Shown here: positions 47,960 through 58,836 of the stretch, piece by piece
How positions within the stretch are numbered: position 1 is the stretch's first letter
Layout: the number at the start of each line of letters is the position of its first letter
From: Cryptomeria japonica
Lineage: Eukaryota; Streptophyta; Pinopsida; Cupressales; Cupressaceae
NCBI RefSeq assembly: GCF_030272615.1
Contig: NC_081407.1
Coordinates: 316,414,456-316,478,455, forward strand
DNA: 64,000 nucleotides
Reading direction: 5' to 3'
Position numbers and translations under genes: made by a program
Notes under the pieces: generated by a model
The model's database searches: none
What the model saw: the letters and a program-made list of their open reading frames with translations, nothing else
What the model was told of the DNA's origin: nothing

Positions 47960-48922
47960 TGTTGGCAATATGCAAGAATTGCCAACAATGATGTCAACAC
48001 CGCTCTAGTTGTCATTGATGTCAACACCGCTCTGGTTGGTTGTTGACCTGCTCCAGTTGGACATGGTTTTGGCAGAGGTTATCTGAGATTCTGCTCCGAT
48101 ATGTTCAAATTGTTGGATTTGGTTTTGGTAGGATATTCATAATGATTATATATGTCATATTCAGTTGGTTCATGTCTTGGTGCTTCAGAAGCTGTTGATT
48201 ATGTTCTAGTGTGCCGGTTGATGTTCTTGATCCCAGTTGGTGATATTTGATGAAATGGTGAAGTGGTTTTGATCCGGCTTCTAGAAATGGTTCTTAATGT
48301 GTTGAAGGTGTTCTTGATCGTGTCCCAATTGTTTGGTGGTTTTGCATTGGCTAGCATGAAGATTTGGTGATCCTATTTGAGTCTGGTTGGATATTTTGTG
48401 TTATTGATACTGAGGGTTTTTCTCGGTTGGTGTAACGTGTTGCGATTCATCTTGGTGGGATCTCTGATGGATGTAATTGTTTGAGAATTTGAATTAGGTC
48501 CATGCTATGTAATGTAAATCATAATATTGGTCTGATGGTCGATCTTTGTATCGTGTGATGTAATTTTTGTAATTATGTGTTGAGGGGTGAGGGTTTAGCC
48601 TACCTTGTTATCAAGGTTGATGATTTGCATATATAGGTGATATGTTTATGTAATTTGGGCATTTGTATTTTGTCTGCATTATCAGAGAGAGGTAAATATG
48701 CAAACAAGGATATATCATTCAACGAAGTGTTGTGGAGAGTTTAGTGTTGCAAAGCAGACGACTGTGCGTAATCGGAAATGTAACCAAGCATTAGGAGATG
48801 TTATTTCCACAGTTCATTTCCTCCGGATTGTAGTTCGTTGTTTATGTAAATCAATGAGACTTCCTTTTGTGTTGAGGAGTGTCCTCTAGGCCGTTGGCCT
48901 GATTGCAAGTGTAACCCCCATA
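47960..48922 (+). repeat. 3' LTR of element D (right end approximate)
   Basis: Starts TGTTGGCAATATGC. The phrase GATGTCAACACCGCTCT is duplicated at 47991 and 48019, and TTGTCATTGATGTCAA at 48009 is shared with the LTRs of A, B and C. TATATAGGTGATATG near 48631 could be its TATA region. The end is placed near ACCCCCATACAG but is uncertain. Confidence 0.6.
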
Positions 48923-51243
48923 CAGTTGTGCCATCCCATCAACATCGATCTGATCCAAGTAACCATCAACTTGATCTCGATCTGATCCAAGGACACCATC
49001 CCATCAACGTCGATGCTAAAGTGGATATAAAATATAGGGGTATGCAATTTTCAACACTTCACTCTTTATTAAGTCTCTTGCCAATTAAAACAAAACTTTT
49101 CCCTTCCATTGAATGCATGAAAATATGTTTCAAACTTTCAAAAACCCTTTCGACTTTCCAACACCTATATGAATTTGTTTTAAGCCCTCCCATGTACTTT
49201 TAAAGATTTGATGCACCAAAGGACTTGACTATTCACTTCTTCCTATTATTAATGTTGCAATGAAATCACTTCTTTTTTTTATAGGCATAACCACCCCAAT
49301 GATTAAAAAACTATGCTACCAATTTCAAAACCATCTTCTATCACAAACCAACAGTTTTAACTATCACAAAACAAGTATCTATATCATTTTAAATTATAAA
49401 AAACAATTTCGATTCTTGTTTTTAACATCTTAAGAATCCCTATTAGATCTTCGAAGATTCCATCTCAACTTATCAGCACCATGCTTTGAATAAAGCAACG
49501 CACACCAAACAAGTGGGGAGGTTTAGTAAACAAGATTGTGTGTTCCACATACTTCCGACAGCATAGAGATAGCAGATTACCCCCACTCCTAATTTGATTC
49601 TAAAGCACAAAATTATTGCTATGGATTTGTGCCTCCCAACATTTTATGGCAGTTGTATTTGGTCTTATGATACATTGGTAGTGTGATTTCCTAGCACCAA
49701 GGTGGTGTATTTGTGAGATTCAAAACAAATTGTCTTACCGGCAACCTCAAAAGTCTAAATCAGCATTTACTTTAGGAAACGACCATTCAGTCATTAAAAA
49801 AATGTGATGAGTCGACAAATGAAAGTTAGGTCATGGAAAGTAAAATAGGTTCGTAAGATAACACAATGGTAAACTCCCACTCAGAATATCAGAGAGGAAA
49901 CCAAGCAATGAAATGCCATAAACAATAAATAAGAGGAAACACAGATCATATTCAGAATAAAACATAGGCTAATGAGAAACTTACATTCCCTCTTCATGGG
50001 CAAGAATTGGTGTAGAAATAAACTCAAAAAATGGATCAACGTGCTTTTAATTAATTCAAGTAGCCAATCTTTAACTTTAAAGTCTACATGCTAAATCATG
50101 GTCAGGATCCCTGTACAAGTTCGAGTAATATTCTTGGCATCGCAACTTCAAATTCGTATACTCTCAGGTATTAAGCACTTACAAATAGGTGCCTGTAATA
50201 TTATTTTATCTCATGGCAAGAAAAATCGTATGCATATAATCAAAAACATGTGAATTGCCTGCTGGTGCATTATATATTCAACCCACATCATGGTCAGTCA
50301 TGTCTTAAGTATAAATTCACTTATTTCATCATCTTAGGGAATAATTTCTTACTACGTGTGACTGAAAATAGTCATGCATAAAATCAAAAACTGATCTGAC
50401 TGAATAAAAATTAAAATACAATACTAATGCTACATTCATTGAAATCAACTGATTTCTGTCAAAACGCCAGAACTTGCAATTTCCTCCATACTCTTTTTTG
50501 AAGAAGACCTAGCATGTTTCGTTTGATGTCTCTCTTGCAAGTACAATTCTTTAGTGTTTTTGTAATTTTAAAAGGCTCTTTTTCTTTCTTTGTCTATTTA
50601 TTATAGGTACCTAAAGCGTAACTACACAAGGCACAAGGAGAACATTGAGGTATTCCCCGAAAAGGTATAAATGGTATCAAATGCCTCCTCAATCCTCCAA
50701 GTCCATTACATATCTAACTCAATTTGGTTTCCATTTCATAGATCGTCAGAAAGATTGTTGTCCTTCTAATTATTGTATTATAGCACACATTCATAATTGC
50801 TTTGTAATTGATTTGACTTTTGGAATAGCATGTGCCTGTAGCTGAACAGATGCTTAAGCCCCACTTCAGTGACCTCATTAACTCCTAATGGCCACTGTAC
50901 CATTTTCAAAGAGCTAATCATTAACACATGAGAAGGTACAGAATGGTTAAGAATTACAAATTGCAGCAATATAACATTTCCTCTTGTACACATTCACTTC
51001 TCTGCTACCAACTTCCTTGCAAATAACAAATATATTGCATAATGTGTTCCATGTATAATGCTTTCCATTATAAAATCACTAGCATTTTAAGACTTCAGAT
51101 ATTTCTAACATTTCCAGATTAATCATGAATTGATTTGCTAAATGCCAATTCCTACATCGTGTTTATGTTGAATCCATTGATTACTTTGTAGAAATAATTT
51201 TATCATAACTTATTATATTCATGCTTCTGGTAAATGCTTATGT
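48923..51243. other. no gene recognised
   Basis: A short imperfect repeat (CCATCCCATCAAC..CGAT and GATCTGATCCAAG, 48940-49015) is followed by AT-rich DNA. Open frames of 63-91 residues match nothing I know. I could not find a signal-peptide exon for the thaumatin-like relic downstream. Confidence 0.5.
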
Positions 51244-51805
51244 GTGTCCTTTTTCATTTACGCTATGTTGCTGGGTTTGCCGGCAACCGTGCCAGATCTG
51301 GTTACCGGTTCGGTATGCCTGTGGGTCCTCATTAATGTGCCAGTGGGGACACTTTCTGCAAAATTCTGGGGCCGAATAGCTTGTTCTTTTGATCTCACAA
51401 TCGGGCAAGGAACCTGTCAAACTGGTGACTGCAGTGGCCAACTGAGCTGCTAAGTCTCAGAAGCCGTTCCCACCACTGACAAAGTACACCCAGAGTGGCC
51501 AGGACTCCTATGTCTTGCTGGTGGATGGCTTCAACATTCCTCTTTCCATCAATCCTACCAATGGGTAGTGCACCGCCCCTGCATGCAAAGTCAACGTGGA
51601 TGGTGTGCACTCTGCTGAACTGAAAGTGGAGGGATGCAAGAGTACCTGCACTGCCTATCAAACTGAGCAGTACTGCTGCACTGGTGCCTATACCAACAAT
51701 TGCTCTACCACAAACTACTCAATGATCTTCAAGACTCAAATGCCCTCCAGCACCTTCACTTGCCCCTCTGATACCACTGACTATAGTATTGTATTCTGTC
51801 CCTAA
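51244..51805 (+). pseudogene. thaumatin-like protein (PR-5 family) pseudogene
   Basis: Pieces of a thaumatin-like protein lie in order but in different frames. [11 protein letters not shown] and [16 protein letters not shown] (about 51358-51450) end at a TAA at 51451-51453. After a frame change come LVDGFNIPLSINPTNG followed by a TAG (about 51519-51570), then CTAPACKV near 51571, [20 protein letters not shown] near 51630 and [18 protein letters not shown] to the final TAA at 51803-51805. These are the standard Cys-rich signatures of PR-5 proteins, secreted antifungal/stress proteins that in conifers include pollen allergens. The segment between MIFKT and STFTC lacks the usual CPQAYSYAKDD-type stretch. 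The N-terminal strand is poorly preserved and no signal peptide is seen. It is broken by at least two stops, a frameshift and a small deletion. Confidence 0.88.
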
Positions 51806-52896
51806 ATATACAGGATCATGTCCATTATTAACCTCCAAATAATCAGCAAAGAGATTAACACCCCGCATCAGTTGGTAGAGTGAGATAAATAAGCCATCAT
51901 TTGGTGTAAGAAATTACAGACCAATTCATCAACATTTTAATGGTAAAGTGGAAAAGGTAATTCTATGCAATATAAATTATATTATTATAATGTAATAAAT
52001 GGCATTATGTGCATGCTTGTGTGCGTGTACACATGCGTATGTGAGAGTTTTACATGTTTTTTGTATGGACGAACCCAAACCCCCCCAAAAAATATAGCCA
52101 AACCCATGAACTGGATCCATGAACCAGATCTATGAACCGAACCCAACCCAGTACGAGAACCGGCAACTTAGAATTTATGTTAAGATCTTATTTTGACATT
52201 TCCTTTGACCGAAACTTCCACCCTGCTTGCTTCAATACAAAAATTTCACATTTGTGACAAAATGTACAAACACCACTTTCACAATAACATTTCTGCCATA
52301 CTCTACACTCAAAGAAACATTTCTATTTCATCAAGGAGATATAATTATATTTATCAAGAAAATATAAACAACGCCAGTGCATTGGATATAATACAAATTT
52401 CACCTAGGTAATTCACAAGACTAATGTGGTATGAGATTTGTCTTCATATGCACGGCATGGATTAAAATGAAATTTGAATTATGACCTACAGAAAATGCTA
52501 AAAAGAGGAGGAGAAACTAACATCACAATAAAATATATAGCAATCATGATTTTGTCAAAAAAAAATGGTCAAGAAATTTTAGAGGTACCCGAATGAACTG
52601 ACTGTTAGAATTAAAATCACACATCTTGTTGAAAAAAAAGTTGTGAAAGCATCGCTTAGCTGCTTTTCACATGCCATGCCAGTCTACACAAAACCTTGAT
52701 CCTCAAGGAATATAATCACATATCCACAAATAGAAGAAAACAATTTCATGAACTAGCCCCTTCAAATGAGGTCTGCCACAGGTGCATTTTGCTCCAGTAC
52801 ATGAAAGGAAAGCAAAAGAGGATATGACTGTTAGCACTATAGGATGGAAATGAATTGAAAAGCTCGCCCTTTCATGAACATATTATAAGAATTATT
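51806..52896. other. no gene recognised; 3' flank of the G-patch gene
   Basis: Contains a short run of GAACC/AACCC-like words (about 52072-52165) and AT-rich DNA. The 3' UTR of the minus-strand G-patch gene should occupy the right-hand few hundred bases. Confidence 0.5.
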
Positions 52897-55192
52897 TCAT
52901 ACATTATCTGGCCAGAACTCCCTGAAGAATGCTACCTCAAGTGCCTGTTCTTGCCGCCGTTTCTCTTCAGCTTCCAACTTTCTCAACCTTTTGGATAAAG
53001 CTTTCACCTTCTTTGAACTTCTTTTTGGTTGCAACTGAAAAGACCAAATCTCTGTCAGATAATATCCAAATAATGTGTAAGAATGACAAAAAAATGTTTA
53101 CAATGCTAACGGAAATGATAACTGAACTTACTTGAGAATTTTCTTTTGGTGTACAATTAACTGTTTTCTTTGGCTTATTTTCTGCGCCAATGCCTCGCTT
53201 ATCATGTTTCACATGTGTTTCTATAGGATCCAACCTGCCCTGATAGAAAATATAATCATTCAAAATAGAAAGACAATCTGTGTGCAAATTCATCAAGATA
53301 ACAACAAACTCATTTCCAAGCAGACATCATACATGTGTTGTCTGTGACCTCCTATAAGTTTTAATTTTTAGCTATATATTTCCTATCTTTGATCAAAATT
53401 GGGATTGGTACCCACCACTCCAATAAAGCACAAATTCAAATATTATTTGAAAAAAAATCTCATATCAATCCACATGGCAAGTACTGGCCAAAATATGTAA
53501 CTGGATATGCACCTGTCTAAACAAATAGAAAGGAGATATATACATATTATTAAATGACATTACCAACCATATGCCACATGCAGAGCAATAGCTTCTAAAT
53601 AAGACAAAGATCAAAACCACAAGCCATGGGTTACACAAAGCACAGCAGGCATTGCTACATGATGCTAGTAAAAGAGGAGGTTGCTAATTAAACTCTGTAA
53701 TTCAAAGATTGTTTACACAAAGCATAGCAGGCATTGGTACTAAAATTTTAGTTAAAAAGGAGGTTGCTAATTACACCTTGTATCTCAAAATTTGTTTCCA
53801 AACTTGCAAACTCGTTGTCATTGATGTGTGTGAAATAGTTCATAGAACTTCTTTGACTCAAAACTGTTCTCAGACTTTATTAGATGCAAGACCAGAACAC
53901 AATTCCATCATAATGATATGCCACATATATATCAGCTGCTTCTACCTGATTGTTCTGAATGTGAGATTATTAAATACAACATCAACACACAATTCCGTCA
54001 TAAGAATATGGAGGCAATGTGCCACATGTACATCAGTGGATTCTAACTAAGGGGCTTTCAAAATGATAGGTGATAAAATGGCAAGGATATCAATAAAACA
54101 CAGTAGGTACTTATGTTAGTAACAAGGAAGTGGCTATTAACACTGCAACTTGGAGGTGTATACCCTAGGATATTGTATGTTCAGAAACAGGTATGTGTCT
54201 CACCAACAGACAGACTTGCAATAGAAATCTCTAGACCACATGGTTAAAAAAGTATCGAAGTTAATAGTGAGGTTTTGGTGTAAGAAATAAGAGTAAATTT
54301 GACCCAGATTGAATCTTAAAATTGCATCCTAAGATCACCCAATAAAAGAATGCAGTCCAAACTTACCAAAGACCATGTAAAAAGACATCACAACCTCACT
54401 TGAGAAATCGTAATTTGCCAGGCAAAACAAACAACCATAAATAATATGGCTACTCAATTCAATGTTTTTCCCTCTTGGTAGGGATATGAATGCTGAATCC
54501 ACCATCATCTTACCTAAGATTCATTCACCAAGCCAAAAAAACAATTATGACTAATTCAGATACTCAATTCAATTTATTTGAGTTTCCCTAGATAAGGCTA
54601 TAATGCTGAATCCATATCCATAAGTTGACAAATGGACCAAATGGACCAATCTCCCAAGAGGGCTCGACTTGGGGAATTGAAGCTTAATATAACTTACATA
54701 AGTGACCCATAAACCAATTTTCCTCCGCATGCGAGATAAACGTTTTTATCTGTATGTATGGTCTAGGAATTTATTGAAACTCTAATATTCCATTCAAAGT
54801 TTCCACAATCACCATACCATCCAAAATTGCACTTCCACAACTTATATTTTTAACTTTTTTAAAAATGAAAATGGAAAACAACTCGAATTGGACAGTTGGG
54901 TGTAATAATCCTACCTGCTCTGCAACTCCCAGACCAGTTCCTTCCTTCCACCCACATTTTTTCAGCAGCTGAAAGAGAAAAAATCATCCAAATTCTCAAT
55001 TCCCAAACCCTATACACCAGATTTCACAAATTACAATATAAACAGACCAATAAAAAACAAACAAAGATACAATCTTACCTGGAATCCAATGTTGGAGCCC
55101 TCAATTGCAGACGCTGTCTGTGAAGGGGACTCTGCTGAGTGCGAAGCCCAACCTAACCCTAAGCCTACATGGTTTTTTTCTTCGCTAGACAT
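52897..55192 (-). CDS. short G-patch (D111/G-patch) domain protein, four exons
   Basis: Read on the minus strand, exons 55192-55079, 54968-54915, 53239-53132 and 53034-52897 (stop TGA 52899-52897) join in phase 0 at GT...AG introns of 110, 1675 and 97 bases, giving 137 residues. The start is MSSEEKNH; no longer frame is apparent. The G-patch (residues about 35-78) reads NIGFQ | LLKKCGWKEGTGLGVAEQ | GRLDPIETHVKHDKRGIGAE, with the conserved spaced glycines. After it comes a basic/acidic helical region (KALSKRLRKLEAEEKRRQEQ) and the C-terminus FFREFWPDNV. G-patch proteins bind RNA or activate DEAH helicases in the nucleus; the small size and C-terminus resemble short plant D111/G-patch proteins and the tail of animal GPANK1. 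Which helicase it serves is unknown. No lesion is seen. The exons are 54-138 bases, so the gene is easily missed. Confidence 0.9.
53629..53795. repeat. 82-bp duplication inside G-patch intron 2
   Basis: TTACACAAAGCA.AGCAGGCATT and AGGAGGTTGCTAATTA occur twice with starts near 53631 and 53713. A weaker third copy (AAACACAGTAGGTACTTATG) lies near 54096. A related longer repeat, ACACAATTCC.TCATAA..ATATG..GCCACAT, occurs near 53898 and 53989. Confidence 0.75.
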
Positions 55193-56574
55193 TCCTTATC
55201 TGATGCGAGTAGAGAACATTATATGTTACAAGTATAGATTTTATGGAGAGTATGATTGTCGACGCAGAAGAAAAGACTTTCACCTGCAAAATATGTATTA
55301 AGATTGGGAGATTCCAGGAAAATTACAAGGAATCGATTCCAGCTGTCGGGAAATTGCCTGTACGCTAAAACAATTAGTTTTTCTATTTAAGGGGAAATTT
55401 TAATTATTTCCGCAGTCGGTGAATGATTGGTGATGCGCTGAAATAGTTTCTCATTTTGAGATTTAAATTGGCAAATGGCATCTTGATGTGCAATGGGTAA
55501 GGTATGGAAAATGGTAATTTCATTTTTTATATTTTTATATTTTTTTACAAATTCACCTAATACATGAGGTCAATTGTATATTAAAAAATTATTTTTTCTA
55601 TATACATTTTTCGTTTTTTCTTTTTCTTTGTCTTGTTTCCATCCTTTTGTCCCTTATATTTAATAAAAAATATTTCTTTTTTTTATACATTTTTCACTTT
55701 CGCGTTCTCTCTCCCTCCATCCTTCTATCCTTCTCTCTCTTTTGTCTCTTACATATGAAAAGTGAGTGAGTTTATGCATCAAGTGCTCTTGATTAAATGT
55801 GCATTCATAGTGTCTCAACTATCTGATCACACTTTAAGTAGTGCTTCACATTTCCATTTATTTTTATCTGAAAAATTAATGAGCAAAGTCCTTAGAGTAT
55901 GGCATTCAAAGTTTGCAAGTATATGACTATATCCACATGAAGATGCGTGCACCAATTAGTAGTCAATACATCAACAAATATGTTGACACAAATTTACACC
56001 TAATATGGTGTGATACCTTTGATAAAAAATTTAATGAGATATTAAATTATTTATAATTGATATGTATGTCACCATCTTGATTTTTAGAGTCAAATATGTG
56101 TTATCCTTTAGTGCTCTTATCTCCTTATCCTTCTTAACATAGAAGACATCTAAGGATCAAAACATAAAATAAAGGAAAATTAATGTGGAGCTACACTTTT
56201 GCACTTGTCAAAGCAAAGTTTGCTAACCACTTGGAACGATAGGGTTGAGAATGACACTTGTCTCCAATAATCTCACTTTTCTCAATGATTTCCTTATTGA
56301 ATGCACTTTTTTTTTTATGAAGTAGATTGGTGGACTACAATGAGAGTTAGTGTTAAATAAGTTTTATTGTTTATATAGACTAGTAGTATCAGGACAATAC
56401 AAATTAACCAAAATTGAGCATAGTTTTTTATTTCTCATTATAGCTTCATAGTAGTTGTGTTTCTTCTATTCATTTTTTTGTTACTATTATTCTTCGGTAC
56501 CTATCCTTGTGTTTACTTGTAGTATTTAGGAATTTTCATTGAGCTTATAAATTTAAGAGGAGGAAGTTTATGGC
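55193..56574. other. G-patch promoter region, then AT-rich DNA with no gene
   Basis: The first few hundred bases should hold the promoter and 5' UTR of the minus-strand G-patch gene; I see no convincing TATA box. Pyrimidine-rich, T-rich sequence follows (about 55560-55745). No open frame is supported. Confidence 0.5.
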
Positions 56575-58130
56575 TTGTTAATGGGCCTTCCCAAGTTAAT
56601 CCGACTTTGAGTGGTAATGTGGAGGTGATGTGTAACAAACTTAATGGGGGATGGGTTAAAGTCAATTTTGATGGTGCCTCAAAGGGGAATCTAGGACCAA
56701 CTAGAGTTGGGTGGGTGGCGAGAGATTTGAATGGTTCAAATTGCATTTTTAGCAATCAAAATGACAAAAACATTAAAGATTACTCGACTTCACCTAGAGG
56801 AAGACAATTGAATAATTATTAACTTCATCATTAAAGGTGAAGCTTCATCATGGAAATTGAACAAATATAACAAGAATAATATAAAAAAAAAATTAAATTC
56901 CTTTTTAGCTTTTAAAGGCTTGCATGTGAGACAATAGGGAAACAACATAGTTGACATGTTATCAAAGATGGTTGTGTTGATTAATGATGGGCAAGGCTTT
57001 GAGATCTGGGAGGATCTCCAGAATGTGTGTCTGCACTTGTGAAATGGATTGTACGTCGCCAAAGGTAGATGGGTATGATGATTTGAGCGAGGCATTTATT
57101 ATGGCAGGTTGGGGGCTTTCAAATCGACAAGTGAGGTGGAGACAATGCAGTTTTTTTTGCTGACGGGTGACAAGAATATGGATAACATTGAAACAATTTT
57201 TTCTCTCAAGATCCTTAAACAAAAATTAGCCTTTTTGGGGACGGTAACAGAGAAGAGGATGTGTAGTTTGTTTAATTTTGATGAACCCATCTTCATGCAG
57301 ATCATTGACATTTTGTTAAGTGAAGAATTCATCGACACATAACACATTTATCGAGCCAATGTTGAAATAGTTTTCATGGTACTAGTGTGGGTGTTGGAGC
57401 TTAGAGAGAAGGAAGAGATTGAATGGGTGATGAGGATGTGTGTCAAGGAAGAATGGTTGTTTGGGATATAGTCATTGATGGCAATGGCAGAATCAAGGGT
57501 AGGGTTTGTAACAAATGATGGGAATTGGATTCAAATTGGGGAATTATGCACCCCCCACCTGCAACCCTTCATTCGCTGGAGTGCTACATTGAACAGGGAG
57601 GAGCGGAAGATGGAGACTAATATTGGGTGGGTAGCGCTTAAGGACTTTCTTCATGAGAAAGAAAAGGAACGACCTGAGTACTCTAGTGTGCAATTAAGGG
57701 AAATAAAAGAGCGAGGTTTGAGTCCAGAGACTACTAGGTGAACAGGTCATTGAAAAGGGTGACTTGACAAAATGAGGACATAGCTCCTGGTTTTTTTTCT
57801 TTTTTGGTTGCTAACATTACATGTTTTTGTAATTATTTCTTCATGGTGTCTCTATTATTGTTTGAAAAGTAGACAAGGTGTAGGGTTGTTTATGGGGTTA
57901 TAATGTAAATGATGTATAGTTTTGTGGTTCTTGAGGCCTTTGTGGGATGAATCCCTTTGTAGGTTTAGGGTCATGCTAGGGAGATGGTGAAGGTTTCTTG
58001 TGAATGAATTTTTCTATAGATTTCAGTTAAGGTTTGTAGGGTGGATTGGTTAATGCCGCTTTTAGCTTCAGTTGAAAATATACTTTTTGTTATATAATAT
58101 TAAAATATACTATTATTATTGATCAAAAAA
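56575..58130 (+). mobile_element. LINE 3' end with RNase H domain (5'-truncated)
   Basis: From about 56575 the frame reads GPSQVNPTLSG, then GGWVKVNFDGASKGNLGP and VGWVARDLNGSNC, the entry of the RNase H domain carried by many plant LINEs after the RT. After a frame break the partial sequence LNKYNKNN, AFKGLHVRQ and NNIVDMLSKM (to about 56970) matches the domain end. About 1.1 kb of broken coding or UTR sequence follows, including an 88-residue open frame at 57475-57741 of unknown function. It ends near an A-rich stretch (ATTATTGATCAAAAAAAGG, 58111-58130) that may be the tail. The RT is absent, as expected for the usual 5' truncation. Confidence 0.7.
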
Positions 58131-58349
58131 AGGAGGGAATATGTGCATTACCTTTGGATTTGTATGTTGAATTGTTAGAATTTCTTTGAATAATGCAATC
58201 AATAGGTCTTTTTAAGTCTAATTAGTAGGCCATTAAGTGAATGATGATCTATAATCAATATACATATGCATAAAAATTTGTTATCTTTAAATTGTTGGTG
58301 CACTCAAACTTTGATTGTTGAGTTCAAGATCCAAGTGCCACTTGTAGAC

Positions 58350-58640
58350 ACTTAAATTTGTCCTTTAATTAAATAGATATTTATTATTTATTTAATTGTT
58401 TTATTCTAATTTCTTCTATTAATTAATAAATATTTTTATATAATTTATTAATTCATTAGCCTCTTCCACTATTAATAGAATAAATATTTTTATTTATTTA
58501 AGTAATTCATTAGACCTCTTCTTTCTAAATTAAATAAATATTTATTATTTATTTAATCACATCTCCTCTCCTAAATTAAACAAATATATATATTTTTAAT
58601 CTACCCTTTTCCTCTATTAATTAAATAAATACTTTCATTT
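58350..58640. repeat. AT-rich degenerate repeat of AAATAAATATTT..ATTAGCCTCTTCC units
   Basis: Phrases such as AATAAATATTTTTAT, TTATTTAA and TTCATTAG.CCTCTTC recur about every 60-70 bases. The units are too diverged for a firm period. Confidence 0.5.
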
Positions 58641-58836
58641 TTTAAATTAATTTGCTTACCATTTTCCTCTTTTAATTTTAGCCCTCCAACTTGTTCACAT
58701 GGATCACAATCTAAATTCGTAGGCATGTGAGAAATGCCTTTAAATTAATTTGCTTACCATTTTCCTCTTTTAATTTTAGCCCTCCAACTTGTTCACATGG
58801 ATCACAATCTAAATTCATAGGCATGTGAGAAATGCC
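58641..58836. repeat. 98-bp tandem duplication
   Basis: TTTAAATTAATTTGCTTACC through CATGTGAGAAATGCC occurs at 58641 and 58739. I see one difference (TTCGTAGG versus TTCATAGG), so the duplication is recent relative to its surroundings. Confidence 0.95.

Larger units (their letters stand above)
43549..48922 (+). mobile_element. Ty1/copia LTR retrotransposon D, lacking its 5' LTR
   Basis: From a degenerate primer-binding site (43551-43562, ATCCATCAGAGC, 8 of 12 bases) through gag, protease, integrase, RT, RNase H, polypurine tract and a 3' LTR starting at 47960. The leader TTAACCGCTTGAGGA is shared with element B. Gag-pol is broken in every frame, so it is much older than B. The right limit is approximate because no second LTR or target-site duplication is available. 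Confidence 0.85.

Noticed and set aside
53709-54050. 113-residue open frame on the plus strand
   Set aside because: Lies in intron 2 of the minus-strand G-patch gene, overlaps an internal duplication and has no known domain.
57475-57741. 88-residue open frame with many charged residues
   Set aside because: Falls in the decayed 3' part of a LINE downstream of its RNase H; no independent evidence for a gene.
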